From positions 1-64,000 of the forward strand of contig NZ_JAPNLH010000018.1 of the NCBI RefSeq assembly GCF_026627425.1: a stretch of DNA of 64,000 bases, read 5' to 3'. The notes beneath the pieces are model-generated. The model saw only the letters and a list, made by a program, of their open reading frames with translations. It had not been told where the DNA came from and made no database searches. Position numbers and translations under genes: made by a program. Of this stretch, positions 51,417 to 60,587 are shown piece after piece; the stretch's first letter is position 1; every line of letters starts with the position of its first letter. Source of the stretch: Arthrobacter endolithicus. GTDB lineage: Bacteria; Actinomycetota; Actinomycetes; Actinomycetales; Micrococcaceae.

Positions 51417-52097
51417 TTAGCCCTGAGTTATCTCGGTGATTTTGCCCCGGGCAAGCCGGAACCTGCGGTTCGTCTTCCGGGCCAGGGCCTGATCGTGGGT
51501 GACGACCAAAATGGTGGTGTTCTTTTCCTGGCACAATGAGCGCAACAGCTCGATGATCAGCTCGCCCGTTTCGTCATCGAGATTTCCGGTCGGCTCGTCC
51601 GCCAGGATCAGCTTGGGTCTATTGGCAAGTGCCCGGGCTATCGAGACGCGCTGCTGTTGACCGCCGGAGAGCTTATTGGCCTTTCGATCGTGCGTTTCCT
51701 CAGCCAGCTCCACCTGGCTGAGCAGTTCCACGGCCCGCGCACTGCGCTCGGCCCGGGATACACCGGCAAATTCCATCGGCAGCATCACGTTCTCCTTGGC
51801 CGACAGGTTGGGGATCAGGTTGTACTGCTGGAAGACGAAGCCGATGTCGTCTCGGCGGTAGGCCGTCAATTTTGAATCCGGCAGTTGGCTGATATTGACT
51901 CCATCGACCAGAACGTCCCCGGACGTAGCCTTATCCAAAGCGCCAAGCAGCGAAAGGAGTGTGCTCTTCCCGCTGCCGCTTTTGCCTAAAATGGCTGCGA
52001 ACGTGCCCTGTTCCACCGAAAAAGAGACTCCGTTGACTGGTTTGATGGTGTGATCGCCGGTCTTGAATGACTTGACGACGTCTTTTACTTCCAGCAT
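51417..52097 (-). CDS. ABC transporter ATP-binding protein (MacB/LolD type)
   Basis: A 226-residue ATPase with Walker A GKSGSGKSTLLSL, Q-loop FVFQQYNLIPNLSA, signature LSGGQQQRVSIARAL, Walker B LILADEPTGNLDDET and switch VVTHDQALA. The GNLD and N-L-S-A-x-ENV forms mark the MacB/LolD mechanotransmission group. It is 3 bases downstream of its FtsX-like permease gene and in the same operon. Confidence 0.93.
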   Translation of the reverse strand: MLEVKDVVKSFKTGDHTIKPVNGVSFSVEQGTFAAILGKSGSGKSTLLSLLGALDKATSGDVLVDGVNISQLPDSKLTAYRRDDIGFVFQQYNLIPNLSAKENVMLPMEFAGVSRAERSARAVELLSQVELAEETHDRKANKLSGGQQQRVSIARALANRPKLILADEPTGNLDDETGELIIELLRSLCQEKNTTILVVTHDQALARKTNRRFRLARGKITEITQG

Positions 52098-52100
52098 CTC

Positions 52101-53552
52101 TTACTCTCCTCGCAGAACTTCAATGGGACGGACTTTGGCTGTCAGCAGCGCCGGGATCAATGCACCGAGGGCGGCAATGAGCAGAATTCCCAGCACACCC
52201 AAGACCAGGGTCTGCCACCCCAGGGACGTGCTGACGGTGCCGATGAGCCGACTCGCTCCGGCGAAGGCCCCGCGGCCGCCACCTGGGCCCGCGGCCGCGC
52301 CGAACCCGCCAGCTGTCTGTCCTGCCGCACGCAAAGCCTGCCGCCCGGACCTGGCGGCCGCCGTCGTCGTACCCGTATTGCTCGAAACCAGCGCGCCGAC
52401 GATCGAATTACTGCTAAAGGCCGCGATCACTGCGCCAACAACAGAACCCATCACCACCAGGACCAGAGCTTCGAAAACGAACTGGACGCCGATGCTGCGG
52501 TTGGACGCACCGATCGCCTTCAAAACGCCGATCTCGCGACGCCGTTCCCGGACCACCATGATCATGATCAGCAAAACGATCAGTCCGGCCGTGCCCAGCG
52601 CCGCGATAAAGCCGATCAGCGAAATGCTCTGCACACTGCTGAGCGAACTGATGGCGGATCCCAGATTGGCCGATCCGGCGGTGACATCCACGCGGGTGCT
52701 GCCCAGTGCGGAGGCCAGCGCCGTCTTGGCGGCGTCGACATTATCGATGCTGTCCACGAGTACCGTCATGGTGCTGATCTCGCCGGGCCGGCTGGCCAGG
52801 GTCTGTGCGGCGGTCAGGGGCAGGTAGATGGCGTTATTGTCGAAGGCCGTGCCGGCGTCGAAGATTCCGCTGATCGTCATGGTCCGGTCATCGACGGTGA
52901 ACATGGAACCGACTTTTAGGGAGTTCTTAGTGGCCAAGGTGCTGCCCACTAGCGCCTGGGCGGAGGTCCCCGCGAAATCGTTGAGGGCCGTGCCGTCGGT
53001 GATGTTAATGGGCACTCCGGCGGCGTTGACCGCGCCGGCGATGCCGGTCGCCTCAATGGGGATGCTGAAGGCGGGCCTGACCGCAGTGCTGCCGGCCCCG
53101 GTCCCTCCGCTGCTGGAAGTCGAGCCGTTCGCCCGGTTACCCAAAGTGCCAGGGTCGATGGCGGACACCAGGCTCGTGGTGCCGCTGGCGGCCCTTCCGG
53201 CCGGGCCTCCGCCCTGTCCGCCCGGTGCCGTGGCGGTGGTGCTGGCGTTGCTGCTTAGCCGCAGGCTCAGCGTCCCGGTCACGGAGCTGACATGCGCCAC
53301 CGTCGAGGCGGTGCTGAGGTCCGCAGCGGTCAACGGTTCCCCGCCGCCCTGCCCGCCGCGGGAACCGGCTGGATTGACGGTCAGGTTATTTCCCACGGAT
53401 GCCTTCAGCGACGTGATTTTGTCTGCCACGGCCTGATTGGCCACCAGCATGGACAAGGCCAGTCCGATGGCGACTGCCAAAATGATGACGACGGCACCGC
53501 TGCGGACCTTGTTGCGAAAGGCATTGCCCACGCTACGGGCGAGAACACTCAT
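52101..53552 (-). CDS. MacB/FtsX-type ABC transporter permease
   Basis: A 483-residue permease. TM1 at about 20-44, a long extracellular MacB-type domain (about 45-300), and three C-terminal helices with the FtsX coupling motif RERRREIGVLKAIGASNRSI. The external domain has Gly/Ser/Thr-rich inserts (ATAPGGQGGGPAG near residue 110) and a second Gly/Ala-rich insert lies between TM3 and TM4 (about 400-430). These permeases use ATP to drive extracellular movement rather than transport across the membrane. Substrate unknown. Confidence 0.9.
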   Translation of the reverse strand: MSVLARSVGNAFRNKVRSGAVVIILAVAIGLALSMLVANQAVADKITSLKASVGNNLTVNPAGSRGGQGGGEPLTAADLSTASTVAHVSSVTGTLSLRLSSNASTTATAPGGQGGGPAGRAASGTTSLVSAIDPGTLGNRANGSTSSSGGTGAGSTAVRPAFSIPIEATGIAGAVNAAGVPINITDGTALNDFAGTSAQALVGSTLATKNSLKVGSMFTVDDRTMTISGIFDAGTAFDNNAIYLPLTAAQTLASRPGEISTMTVLVDSIDNVDAAKTALASALGSTRVDVTAGSANLGSAISSLSSVQSISLIGFIAALGTAGLIVLLIMIMVVRERRREIGVLKAIGASNRSIGVQFVFEALVLVVMGSVVGAVIAAFSSNSIVGALVSSNTGTTTAAARSGRQALRAAGQTAGGFGAAAGPGGGRGAFAGASRLIGTVSTSLGWQTLVLGVLGILLIAALGALIPALLTAKVRPIEVLRGE

Positions 53553-53806
53553 GTTTACTCCATAGATTTCCGGCGCTCACGCGGCGCCTGTTCTCCTTCA
53601 TCTTTGAGGGCCGAGCCGTGGAAGTCCCTTTACCGGGCTGGGAGTGGGCTGTGAGTTGCCCGGGACGTCATCGCGGTGTCCGTTCAGGCGTTGCTCAGCC
53701 GCCGGACGTTAGACTGGACGCAGAGATCCGTCACCGTATAACGCCGTCGGGCTGGCGTTTTGTGTTCCGCGAGGACGGCAGGACGCGGGCCGGCGGGAAA
53801 GGCCAC

Positions 53807-55282
53807 ATGAGCGACAAATCACCGCAGCCCAGGCGCCCGGTGCCGCACGCCGGAATGATCCCCGTAGTGCCGGCGGCAAAGCAGAATTACGCGGCCCGCA
53901 GTGTGCTGCGCAAACTCGTCCAAGGCGAGGCGCCACCGACCGCGCCGATGAGTATTGTGGACCGTCTGGCGGGCAGCCCCTATGCAAACCCGACGATTCA
54001 GGTGGGCGGGGTGGATGCCTCGGCCCGCAAGACCATCGACTTCGCGCTGCACCTGGCGGAAACCATGTTTCGCTATGGCGCCGGCGCCCTGGAGGTGGAG
54101 ACCAGCATCATCGCGGTCACTGCGGCTTTGGGGCTGCGCAATATCGAGGTGGACATCACCAACCAGTCCGTGATCATCAATTACGCGAAAAAGGACGCTA
54201 CCCCCATCACGTTGCTGCGTGTGGTAAGGTCTTGGACCAATAATTACGCTGGCCTGTCGCTGGTGCATGAGCTGGTGACGGACATCGTTTCGGGCGGCGT
54301 GGGCCGGGACGAATCCTACCGGCGGTTGGACGCCATTCTTCGGAGCCCGCGGCCGTTCCCGCGCTGGATGGTCACGCTGGCGGAGGCGGGGTTTGCCGCC
54401 ATTGTCGTAGCCGTCATCGGCGGGACGGGCTTCGGCGCCCTGGTGGCATTATTGAGCTCGCTGCTGGTGGGGCTGCTGTCCCGAACGCTGGGTAAATGGC
54501 GGGTCCCGGACTTTTTCACCACGGCGGCCAGTTCTTTCCTGGTGACCGCGATTGCCTTGATCTGCGCGCTGCTGGAAGTTCCGCTGACCCCGGCTTCGGT
54601 GGTCACCGGCGGGATCCTGCTACTGCTGCCCTCCGGCCGCCTCGTGTCCGCCGTGCAGGATGCCATCAATGGGTTCCCGGTCACGGCGGCGGGGCGTTTC
54701 CTCTCCGCCTTCCTGACCTTTGGCGCCATTGTCTCCGGGATCGCGGTGGGGCTGGTTTTTGGATCTCTATTCGGCTCCGGCCGGCTGGATGTCACCAACC
54801 CCTTTTCCGGCGCCCTGCCGTTATGGGCGGCTCTGCCGCTGGTGATCCTGGCATCGGTGGCCATCGGCATCGCCGAGCAAACCACGTTAAAGCTGCTGCT
54901 GCCTACCGGGCTGATCGGATTGCTCGGCTACTGCGTGCTTCTGCTCGCCACCGCAGCCGGCCTGGGGGACCGCTTGGCGCCGGCCGTGGCGGCCGTGGCC
55001 GTGGGGATGGCGGCCCGGGCCGTGGCGCTGCGGATGGGGGCGCCGCAACTGGTGATCGCCGTTCCGTCCAGCATTTTCCTGCTGGTAGGCCTGTCCATCT
55101 TCCGGGCCATGTTCGTCATGACCATTACCCCAGCTGCCTCCGTGGAAGGCGCCGTAGGACTGTTCAACGCACTGATCATTATCCTGGCCGTGGCCGCCGG
55201 CGTAGTGCTGGGCGATAATTTGGCCCGCCCGCTTACCCGCGGCCACGGCAGCAATGAGAAACGGCGTAACCGACGGCGCTAG
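53807..55282 (+). CDS. thrE: ThrE-family threonine/serine exporter
   Basis: A 491-residue exporter with the two ThrE parts: an N-terminal hydrophilic domain (about 70-215; TIDFALHLAETMFRYGAGA, ETSIIAVTAALGL) and ten membrane helices (about 225-480). GGGAAAGG precedes ATG 53807; the longer frame from 53618 lacks family similarity. Its stop codon shares four bases (CTAG) with the stop of the convergent siderophore-interacting gene. Exports threonine and serine in Corynebacterium relatives. Confidence 0.88.
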   Translation: MSDKSPQPRRPVPHAGMIPVVPAAKQNYAARSVLRKLVQGEAPPTAPMSIVDRLAGSPYANPTIQVGGVDASARKTIDFALHLAETMFRYGAGALEVETSIIAVTAALGLRNIEVDITNQSVIINYAKKDATPITLLRVVRSWTNNYAGLSLVHELVTDIVSGGVGRDESYRRLDAILRSPRPFPRWMVTLAEAGFAAIVVAVIGGTGFGALVALLSSLLVGLLSRTLGKWRVPDFFTTAASSFLVTAIALICALLEVPLTPASVVTGGILLLLPSGRLVSAVQDAINGFPVTAAGRFLSAFLTFGAIVSGIAVGLVFGSLFGSGRLDVTNPFSGALPLWAALPLVILASVAIGIAEQTTLKLLLPTGLIGLLGYCVLLLATAAGLGDRLAPAVAAVAVGMAARAVALRMGAPQLVIAVPSSIFLLVGLSIFRAMFVMTITPAASVEGAVGLFNALIIILAVAAGVVLGDNLARPLTRGHGSNEKRRNRRR

Positions 55283-56103
55283 ATCTTGCCGATCGGGGTT
55301 TTCTTCTCGGCCTGGAACCCGTCTTCATTACGGCCCCGGGCCCAGTAGCCGGAAAGGGACACCTGTGATCGTTCCAGACCATGGTCCGCGAACAGGATTG
55401 CGCGCAGGGCCTTCATATATTCGCGCTCACCGTGTGCGAAGACATCCACGCGTCCGTCCTGCCAAGGAACAGCAGCCACGGCATCGGCCAGTAAACTGCT
55501 GGTGCCCGCGGGTTGGCCCCTGCGGAGCAGCCAGATTACTTCGATTCCCGCCGGGGCGGCGATCGTCTGGATGTCCTCGTTGCCGTCGACCTCCAGGAAG
55601 GCAGAGCCGACGGCGTTTGCCGGCAGGGCCTCAAGGGCTGCGGCAATGGCCGGAACGGCGGCCTCATCGCCGGCCAGCAGATACCAATCGGCGTCCGGAT
55701 CCGGCCGGTAGGCGCCGCCCGGGCCGGAAATAATCAGCCTGTCGCCGGGGGCGGCGGCTGCTGCCCACGGTCCGGCGAGGCCCTCGCTGCCGTGAACCAC
55801 GAAGTCGATGGCCAATTCCTGCGCCTGTGCATCCACCCAGCGCACGGTGTAGGTGCGCGTGGACGGCCACTGCTCCCGCGGCAGGCTGTTGCGGAGGGCA
55901 AAAACGTCCAGCGGCTCGCGATAGCTGACGCCGGGCTGCGGAAAATGAATCTTGACGTACATGTCACTGAAACCATTCGGCGTGAAATCGACCAAGCCGA
56001 CGCCACCGGCAACGATCCGGACCATGTGGTCACCTAGCCACTCCTTGCGCACTACGGCCAAAGTGGCCTGCGGACGAGGCTTCACGGCAGGGGCAATGGT
56101 CAC
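55279..56103 (-). CDS. siderophore-interacting protein (FAD-binding ferric reductase)
   Basis: Reduces ferric siderophores in the cytoplasm to release iron. 274 residues: FAD-binding barrel with the RTYTVRWVD motif (R-x-Y-T/S) and FVVHGSEGLAGPW, then an NAD(P)-binding region with LLAGDEAAVPAIAAALEAL and VDVFAHGEREYMKAL. GTG 56103 has GAGGAG 7 bases upstream; the open frame continues to 56544 through a repeat and the ung gene, without similarity. Monocistronic. Confidence 0.9.
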   Translation of the reverse strand: MTIAPAVKPRPQATLAVVRKEWLGDHMVRIVAGGVGLVDFTPNGFSDMYVKIHFPQPGVSYREPLDVFALRNSLPREQWPSTRTYTVRWVDAQAQELAIDFVVHGSEGLAGPWAAAAAPGDRLIISGPGGAYRPDPDADWYLLAGDEAAVPAIAAALEALPANAVGSAFLEVDGNEDIQTIAAPAGIEVIWLLRRGQPAGTSSLLADAVAAVPWQDGRVDVFAHGEREYMKALRAILFADHGLERSQVSLSGYWARGRNEDGFQAEKKTPIGKI

Positions 56104-56136
56104 AGCAGGACTCCTCGGATCGGTGGCGGGACTCCC

Positions 56137-56186
56137 GGCGGGTGCAGGCGGGTGCAGGCAGGTGCAGGCGGATGCAGGCAGGTGCG
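56137..56186. repeat. five tandem copies of a 10-bp repeat
   Basis: GGCGGGTGCA in five tandem near-copies (two exact, three with one or two changes) in the leader of the siderophore-interacting gene, 34 bases upstream of its start. Copy number may vary between strains and could change promoter spacing. Confidence 0.75.
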
Positions 56187-56210
56187 GGGCCCAGGGGCAA
56201 CCTTGCCAGC

Positions 56211-56969
56211 CTACAACGGGGGCAGCGACCAGTTGATCGGCCCGGCACCCTGGGAGAGAAGGAGTTCGTTTGTCCGGCCAAACGGCCGAGAGCCAAAAAA
56301 ACCGCGGGATGCCGACAACGGGCTGGGATGGGCGGAAATGACAAGAGGAGTTCCGCCGAGCAGCGGCTCGAGTTTGAGCGCATCCTTGCCCCAGAGGATG
56401 GCGACCAGAGGGGAACGACGGGCAACCAAGGCCCTGATCGCGGCATCGGTAATAGTCTCCCAGCCCTTTCGCCGGTGCGAACCGGTATCCCCGGGTGTCA
56501 CCGTGAGAACCCGGTTGAGCAGCATCACACCGTGATCCGCCCACGGGCTCAGGTCGCCGTGCAGCGCCGGGGGGATGCCTTGGTCCGCCTGCAGCTCCTT
56601 ATAGATGTTGACCAGGCTACGGGGCAGCGGACGGGTGTGGCGCTCGGTGCAAAAAGCCAGCCCCACCGAATGGCCCGGCGTCGGGTACGGATCCTGGCCG
56701 ACAATCAGCACCCTGACTCCGGCCATGGGGCGCTGAAAGGTCCGCAGCACATGCTGGGCGCGCGGCAGAAAGCCCCGTCCGTCGTCGTGCTCCTGAATCA
56801 GGAACTGTCCCATCCGACGCAGCTGCCCCTCGACGGGCTGCAGCGCAGCCGCCCAATCCGGCGCCATAAAGGACAGCGGGTCGCTGGCGAGCAGGCTCAA
56901 GGTGGCTGGATCCTCTGCCGGGAGGGATGCCACCGCGGAGAGGTTGAACAGCGCATCTGGAGTGGTCAC
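56211..56969 (-). CDS. ung: uracil-DNA glycosylase, family 1
   Basis: Excises uracil from DNA. 252 residues with catalytic motif [16 protein letters not shown] (Asp of GQDPY), [12 protein letters not shown] and the minor-groove [13 protein letters not shown] loop with the catalytic His. GTG 56969 gives the family N terminus ([13 protein letters not shown]); the frame extends to 57128. Not in an obvious operon; divergent from the DUF3263 gene. Confidence 0.94.
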   Translation of the reverse strand: MTTPDALFNLSAVASLPAEDPATLSLLASDPLSFMAPDWAAALQPVEGQLRRMGQFLIQEHDDGRGFLPRAQHVLRTFQRPMAGVRVLIVGQDPYPTPGHSVGLAFCTERHTRPLPRSLVNIYKELQADQGIPPALHGDLSPWADHGVMLLNRVLTVTPGDTGSHRRKGWETITDAAIRALVARRSPLVAILWGKDALKLEPLLGGTPLVISAHPSPLSASRGFFGSRPFGRTNELLLSQGAGPINWSLPPL

Positions 56970-57112
56970 CCACCCATTCTGGCCGATCGCGTCCGGATAG
57001 TGCGCCAAATGACAACAGTGTGATTCCCGATTATCATGGGGAGCAGCCGACTGCCCGAACCAAATGCCGCTGCCTTGCCTGCGCCGTTGCCTGAACCCGA
57101 AGGGAAGTGTGC

Positions 57113-57394
57113 ATGACCGAGCCCGCACCCGTAATGCCGCAATCCGACGGCGGTTTCAGCGAACGCGACGCGCAAATGTTGACGCTGGAACGGCAATGGT
57201 GGAAGTACGCCGGAGCCAAGGAACAGGCTATCTTCGAACTTTTTGATATCTCCGCAACGCATTACTACCAGATCCTGAACGTGCTGATCGACACCGAAGC
57301 AGCGCTAGCCCACGATCCCATGTTGGTCAAGAGATTGCGTAGACTACGTACGTCGCGTCAGCGGGCCAGGACGGCCCGCCGGCTGGGGAACTGA
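57113..57394 (+). CDS. DUF3263 family protein
   Basis: A 93-residue helical protein. The pattern [40 protein letters not shown] and [20 protein letters not shown] is that of the actinobacterial DUF3263 family, with DNA-binding-like helices; function unknown. GAAGGGAAG precedes ATG 57113. It is 40 bases before the LytR_C gene, as commonly seen in actinobacteria. Confidence 0.9.
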   Translation: MTEPAPVMPQSDGGFSERDAQMLTLERQWWKYAGAKEQAIFELFDISATHYYQILNVLIDTEAALAHDPMLVKRLRRLRTSRQRARTARRLGN

Positions 57395-57434
57395 CGCGAA
57401 GCCGCGCAATACACCACAAGGACGCAACTGCCAT

Positions 57435-58085
57435 ATGAGTAAATATCCGCGGGACGAGTTCGACAAGGTCCCCGAAAATTCGTCGCGCCGCGGTGTACAC
57501 CGAAGTTTCAATGACGCGCCCCGCTCGGGCCTTGTCCCTATTCTGGCCTTCGCGGTACTCGCTCTACTCATCGGTGCGGTGGCGTTCTTCGTTCTTCCCA
57601 CGCTGGGGTTCGGGCCCTCGTCGAGCACCGTGACGTCACCTGCGCCTTCGTCCACCGCGTCATCCACGGCAACAGCGTCACCCGCGCCGTCCTCCAGCGC
57701 ACCTTCCAGCAGCGCTGGAACCAGCAGACCGGCCGCGGCACCGTCCGCAAAGACGTCTCCTTCAGGGTTGGCGACCGCGTCCCCGACGCCTTCTCCGGAA
57801 GCCGCCGGGGTGAACAAGACGACGCCGGTCAGCGTCCTGAATGCCTCCGGCGTGGTCGGGCTCGCGGCGAAGTATGGCTCCATGGTGACCGACGCGGGCT
57901 GGCCCGTGAGCCAGACGGGAAATTGGGCCGGGGCCGCCCAGCCAAGCTCCGTGATTTTCTACAGCTCGGCCGATGACGCAGCCGACGCCGAGGCGCTCGG
58001 ACAACTGTTGGGCATAAGACGGACGGTACAAACCTTCGAGCTTCAGGTTCCGCTGGCCGTGGTGCTGGGCCCGGGGGCTCAGTGA
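57435..58085 (+). CDS. LytR C-terminal domain membrane protein
   Basis: A 216-residue protein with one membrane helix (about 34-57, LVPILAFAVLALLIGAVAFF), a Ser/Thr/Pro/Ala-rich extracellular linker (about 60-125) and a LytR_C domain (about 130-216; VSVLNASGVVGLAAKYGSMV, VIFYSSADDAADAEALGQLL). It lacks the LytR-CpsA-Psr catalytic domain. Its stop overlaps the start of the binding-protein gene (GTGA). Confidence 0.88.
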   Translation: MSKYPRDEFDKVPENSSRRGVHRSFNDAPRSGLVPILAFAVLALLIGAVAFFVLPTLGFGPSSSTVTSPAPSSTASSTATASPAPSSSAPSSSAGTSRPAAAPSAKTSPSGLATASPTPSPEAAGVNKTTPVSVLNASGVVGLAAKYGSMVTDAGWPVSQTGNWAGAAQPSSVIFYSSADDAADAEALGQLLGIRRTVQTFELQVPLAVVLGPGAQ

Positions 58086-59395
58086 CGAAGGGCCGGAACG
58101 GCGGGAGCACTGCAGCCCCCGCCACGGCCTTGGGGGCTGCGGTTCTGGCCGCCGCCCTGGCGATTACGGCCTGTTCCGGGCCTTCCGGCAATGCCCGGAC
58201 CGCTTCGGTTGGGGCCAGCGGCGACGGCGTCCTGAAGGTTGGTCTGCTGCTGGACAACGGCGGCGCCCAGGGCTTCCTCAACGACTCCGAGCAGGCCGCG
58301 GCCAAACTAGCCGTCAATCAAATCAGCATCAGCGGTGGGTTTAAGGGAAAACCGGTAGAACTGCTGCCGGCAACGCCCGGCGCGGATACAACATCCCAGG
58401 CGACCACGTTGGCGGCGTTGAAGGCTGATGTGGTGATCGGTCCCACGGATTCCGCGAACGCAGCCGCAGCCATTGGGGTGCTCAGCACAGCCAAGATTAC
58501 GCTGATCTCACCGGCCAACACTGCGCCGGGCCTGCGCGATGCTGCCAGCGGCGGCTACTACTTCAGGACGCAGGCCGCCTACACCATGCAGGGGCAGGTG
58601 CTGGCGAAGCTGGCGGCGGACATTGGCCCCAAAATCGCGGTGCTGCATGAGAGCGGCAGCTACGGTGCGGAAATTTCCCGCGCCGTGACCGAGGCGTTGA
58701 AAAGGACCGGCTCCGTGGCCGCCGCCGGCACTCATGCGGGGACGGACGCCGTTGCCGTCGATGCTCAGGCGAACCCCGGTGCCGAGGCGGAGACCGTGCG
58801 GGAGGTCAAAAACGCCCAAGCGGATGCGGTGATCGTCGTTGCCCGCGGGGGCGGGCAGTCGCTCCTGGCCGAGCTCGCGAACGCCGGAATCCCCGGTTCC
58901 AAGCTGGTGCTCAGTGACGGGGCAACGGGGAATTATGGCACCGGGCTTGCCTCTGCTGCGCTTAAGGGTGCCAAGGGGATCCTGCCCGGGATCTTCCCGA
59001 CCGCGGAATTCCAAAAGCAACTGCTGGCGCTCACTCCCGGGCTCAAAGATATGACGTTCGCCGCCGAAACCTATGATGCGGTGATCCTGGCGGCTTTGGC
59101 GGCAACGGCCGCGGATGACGACGCCGGATCCTCCATCGCCGCGCGCCTCATATCCGTCTCGGGCGGATCGGGCGTGGGAGACGGTGGAAAAGCCGCCGCT
59201 GGCACGCCCTGCACCGGATATCCGGACTGCTCAGAGCTACTGGCCCGGAAGCAGAGCATCGATTATGAGGGGATCTCCGGTCCGATAAACTTTGACGAAA
59301 ACGGCGACATTACGGCGGCCAACTATGTTGTCTATAGCTACGGCGCAGACAATAGACCGGCAATGAGCGGCACGGAGAAGACAACCGCCCCCTAG
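58082..59395 (+). CDS. branched-chain amino-acid type ABC substrate-binding lipoprotein
   Basis: A 437-residue Peripla_BP_6 protein. Lipobox ITAC ends a hydrophobic signal (AVLAAALAITAC). Body: LKVGLLLDNGGAQGFLNDSE, VVIGPTDSANAAAAIGVLS, LISPANTAPGLRDAASGGYY-type ligand loop and FAAETYDAVILAALAA. GTG start overlaps the upstream stop by 4 bases. No LIV-type permeases or ATPases follow, so it is an orphan receptor, possibly working with a distant transporter or a sensory role. Confidence 0.9.
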   Translation: MTKGRNGGSTAAPATALGAAVLAAALAITACSGPSGNARTASVGASGDGVLKVGLLLDNGGAQGFLNDSEQAAAKLAVNQISISGGFKGKPVELLPATPGADTTSQATTLAALKADVVIGPTDSANAAAAIGVLSTAKITLISPANTAPGLRDAASGGYYFRTQAAYTMQGQVLAKLAADIGPKIAVLHESGSYGAEISRAVTEALKRTGSVAAAGTHAGTDAVAVDAQANPGAEAETVREVKNAQADAVIVVARGGGQSLLAELANAGIPGSKLVLSDGATGNYGTGLASAALKGAKGILPGIFPTAEFQKQLLALTPGLKDMTFAAETYDAVILAALAATAADDDAGSSIAARLISVSGGSGVGDGGKAAAGTPCTGYPDCSELLARKQSIDYEGISGPINFDENGDITAANYVVYSYGADNRPAMSGTEKTTAP

Positions 59396-59436
59396 GTGAA
59401 GGCGCGACTGGACCGGCGCGGACTGGGCGCAGGGGC

Positions 59437-60135
59437 TCACCCGGCCTGGCGGGCGGCCAGTTTCCCGATCGGACTCTCTGCCAGCTCCTGGAGCAACGTC
59501 GCCGGATCCCGGTAGACCGCCACGGCCCCAGCGTCCCGCAGCTCAGCCGCACTCGTACCACCGCATGTCAGTCCCACACACGGGATGGACAATTCAGCAC
59601 TGGCGTAAACGTCCCAGGCGGAGTCTCCGACGTAGACCGTGTTCGCCGCTTCCAGCTGCCCGGCCCGCAGCGCTGCGATGAGGATATCCGGTTCGGGCTT
59701 GCTGTGCTCGGCGTCCCCGGAACTGGTCGCGGCGTCAATGCTGGCGTCCGCATTCAGCGCTGCCTTCAGGACGGCGAGCTCATCCTCCCGGGCCGAGGAA
59801 GCGAGGACGACGGCGAGCTGCGCGTCCGCGCATTGGGCCAGTAGGTCTTTGGCGCCGGGGAAGGCCCGCAGAGCCGGCCAATGAGTCGAGAAGATGGCGC
59901 CGTGCGAGGCCTCCAGCGCGGCGTCGTCGTCTGCGTTCCGATCCGGTCCCAGGAGGTGGGCAATGATTTTATCGCCGCCCATACCAACGGCGCGGTGGAT
60001 GGAGGCCATTTGCACGTCCAGGTCCTGCCGGCGGAAGGCCTGCCACCAGCTGACCGTATGCAGATAGCTGGAATCGACCAGGGTGCCATCCACATCAAAG
60101 AGGACGCCGAACTTTTTTCCGCCGTGACCACTCAT
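59437..60135 (-). CDS. HAD-family hydrolase (beta-phosphoglucomutase/GPH-like)
   Basis: A 232-residue phosphatase. HAD motif I DVDGTLVDSSYLHTVSWW, a four-helix cap with MGGDKIIAHLLG, motif II VLASSARED, motif III lysine in HSKPEPDILI and motif IV YVGDSAWDVYA. Cap type C1 as in phosphoglycolate phosphatase. The phosphorylated substrate is not known. Its ATG overlaps the stop of the preceding gene by 4 bases. Confidence 0.88.
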   Translation of the reverse strand: MSGHGGKKFGVLFDVDGTLVDSSYLHTVSWWQAFRRQDLDVQMASIHRAVGMGGDKIIAHLLGPDRNADDDAALEASHGAIFSTHWPALRAFPGAKDLLAQCADAQLAVVLASSAREDELAVLKAALNADASIDAATSSGDAEHSKPEPDILIAALRAGQLEAANTVYVGDSAWDVYASAELSIPCVGLTCGGTSAAELRDAGAVAVYRDPATLLQELAESPIGKLAARQAG

Positions 60136-60587
60136 GATGCCTCCGTACCTCGCTCTGTCGTTTCGCCCGTGATGAGTGCCAGGAGGGCTTTACCGTATGC
60201 CTGGGCCGGGTCAGTGTCCGTGTAATGCCTGCTTCCGTCCGGGCGGTGGATCTCCACCGTGAACAGTGCCGGTGCCCCGCTCTCGCGGCGCAGGGCCCGG
60301 AACGTCCCGGCGAGCAAATCGCGCAGCTGATCCTCGCGGGGGAGCCATAGCGATTCTTCCAGCGCCACCGAATCCAGTGCCCATTCGGTGGTGCCGTTCA
60401 TCCCCAGTATGGTCCCGGTGGCATAAGCGTGTGCCTCAATGGTCATGTCGCTGACCACGAAAACCTCGTTGGCCTCAAGGGCATCGGAGCTATTACTCAG
60501 CCGCTCGATGCAAAAGGCATCCCCGGAGACGGGCGCCCAACGAAGACCGGCATCCTGGAGCTCCCGGGCCAGTTCGGTGGAAATCAC
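60132..60587 (-). CDS. hypothetical protein, actinobacterial conserved
   Basis: A 151-residue soluble acidic protein with VFVVSDMTIEAHAYATGTIL, NGTTEWALDSVALEESLWLP and REDQLRDLLAGTFRALRRE. Similar proteins in Micrococcales are sometimes labelled pilus assembly protein CpaE; I see no support for that in the motifs (no P-loop). It sits between and overlaps the epimerase and HAD genes, so the three form an operon. Confidence 0.75.
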   Translation of the reverse strand: MISTELARELQDAGLRWAPVSGDAFCIERLSNSSDALEANEVFVVSDMTIEAHAYATGTILGMNGTTEWALDSVALEESLWLPREDQLRDLLAGTFRALRRESGAPALFTVEIHRPDGSRHYTDTDPAQAYGKALLALITGETTERGTEAS

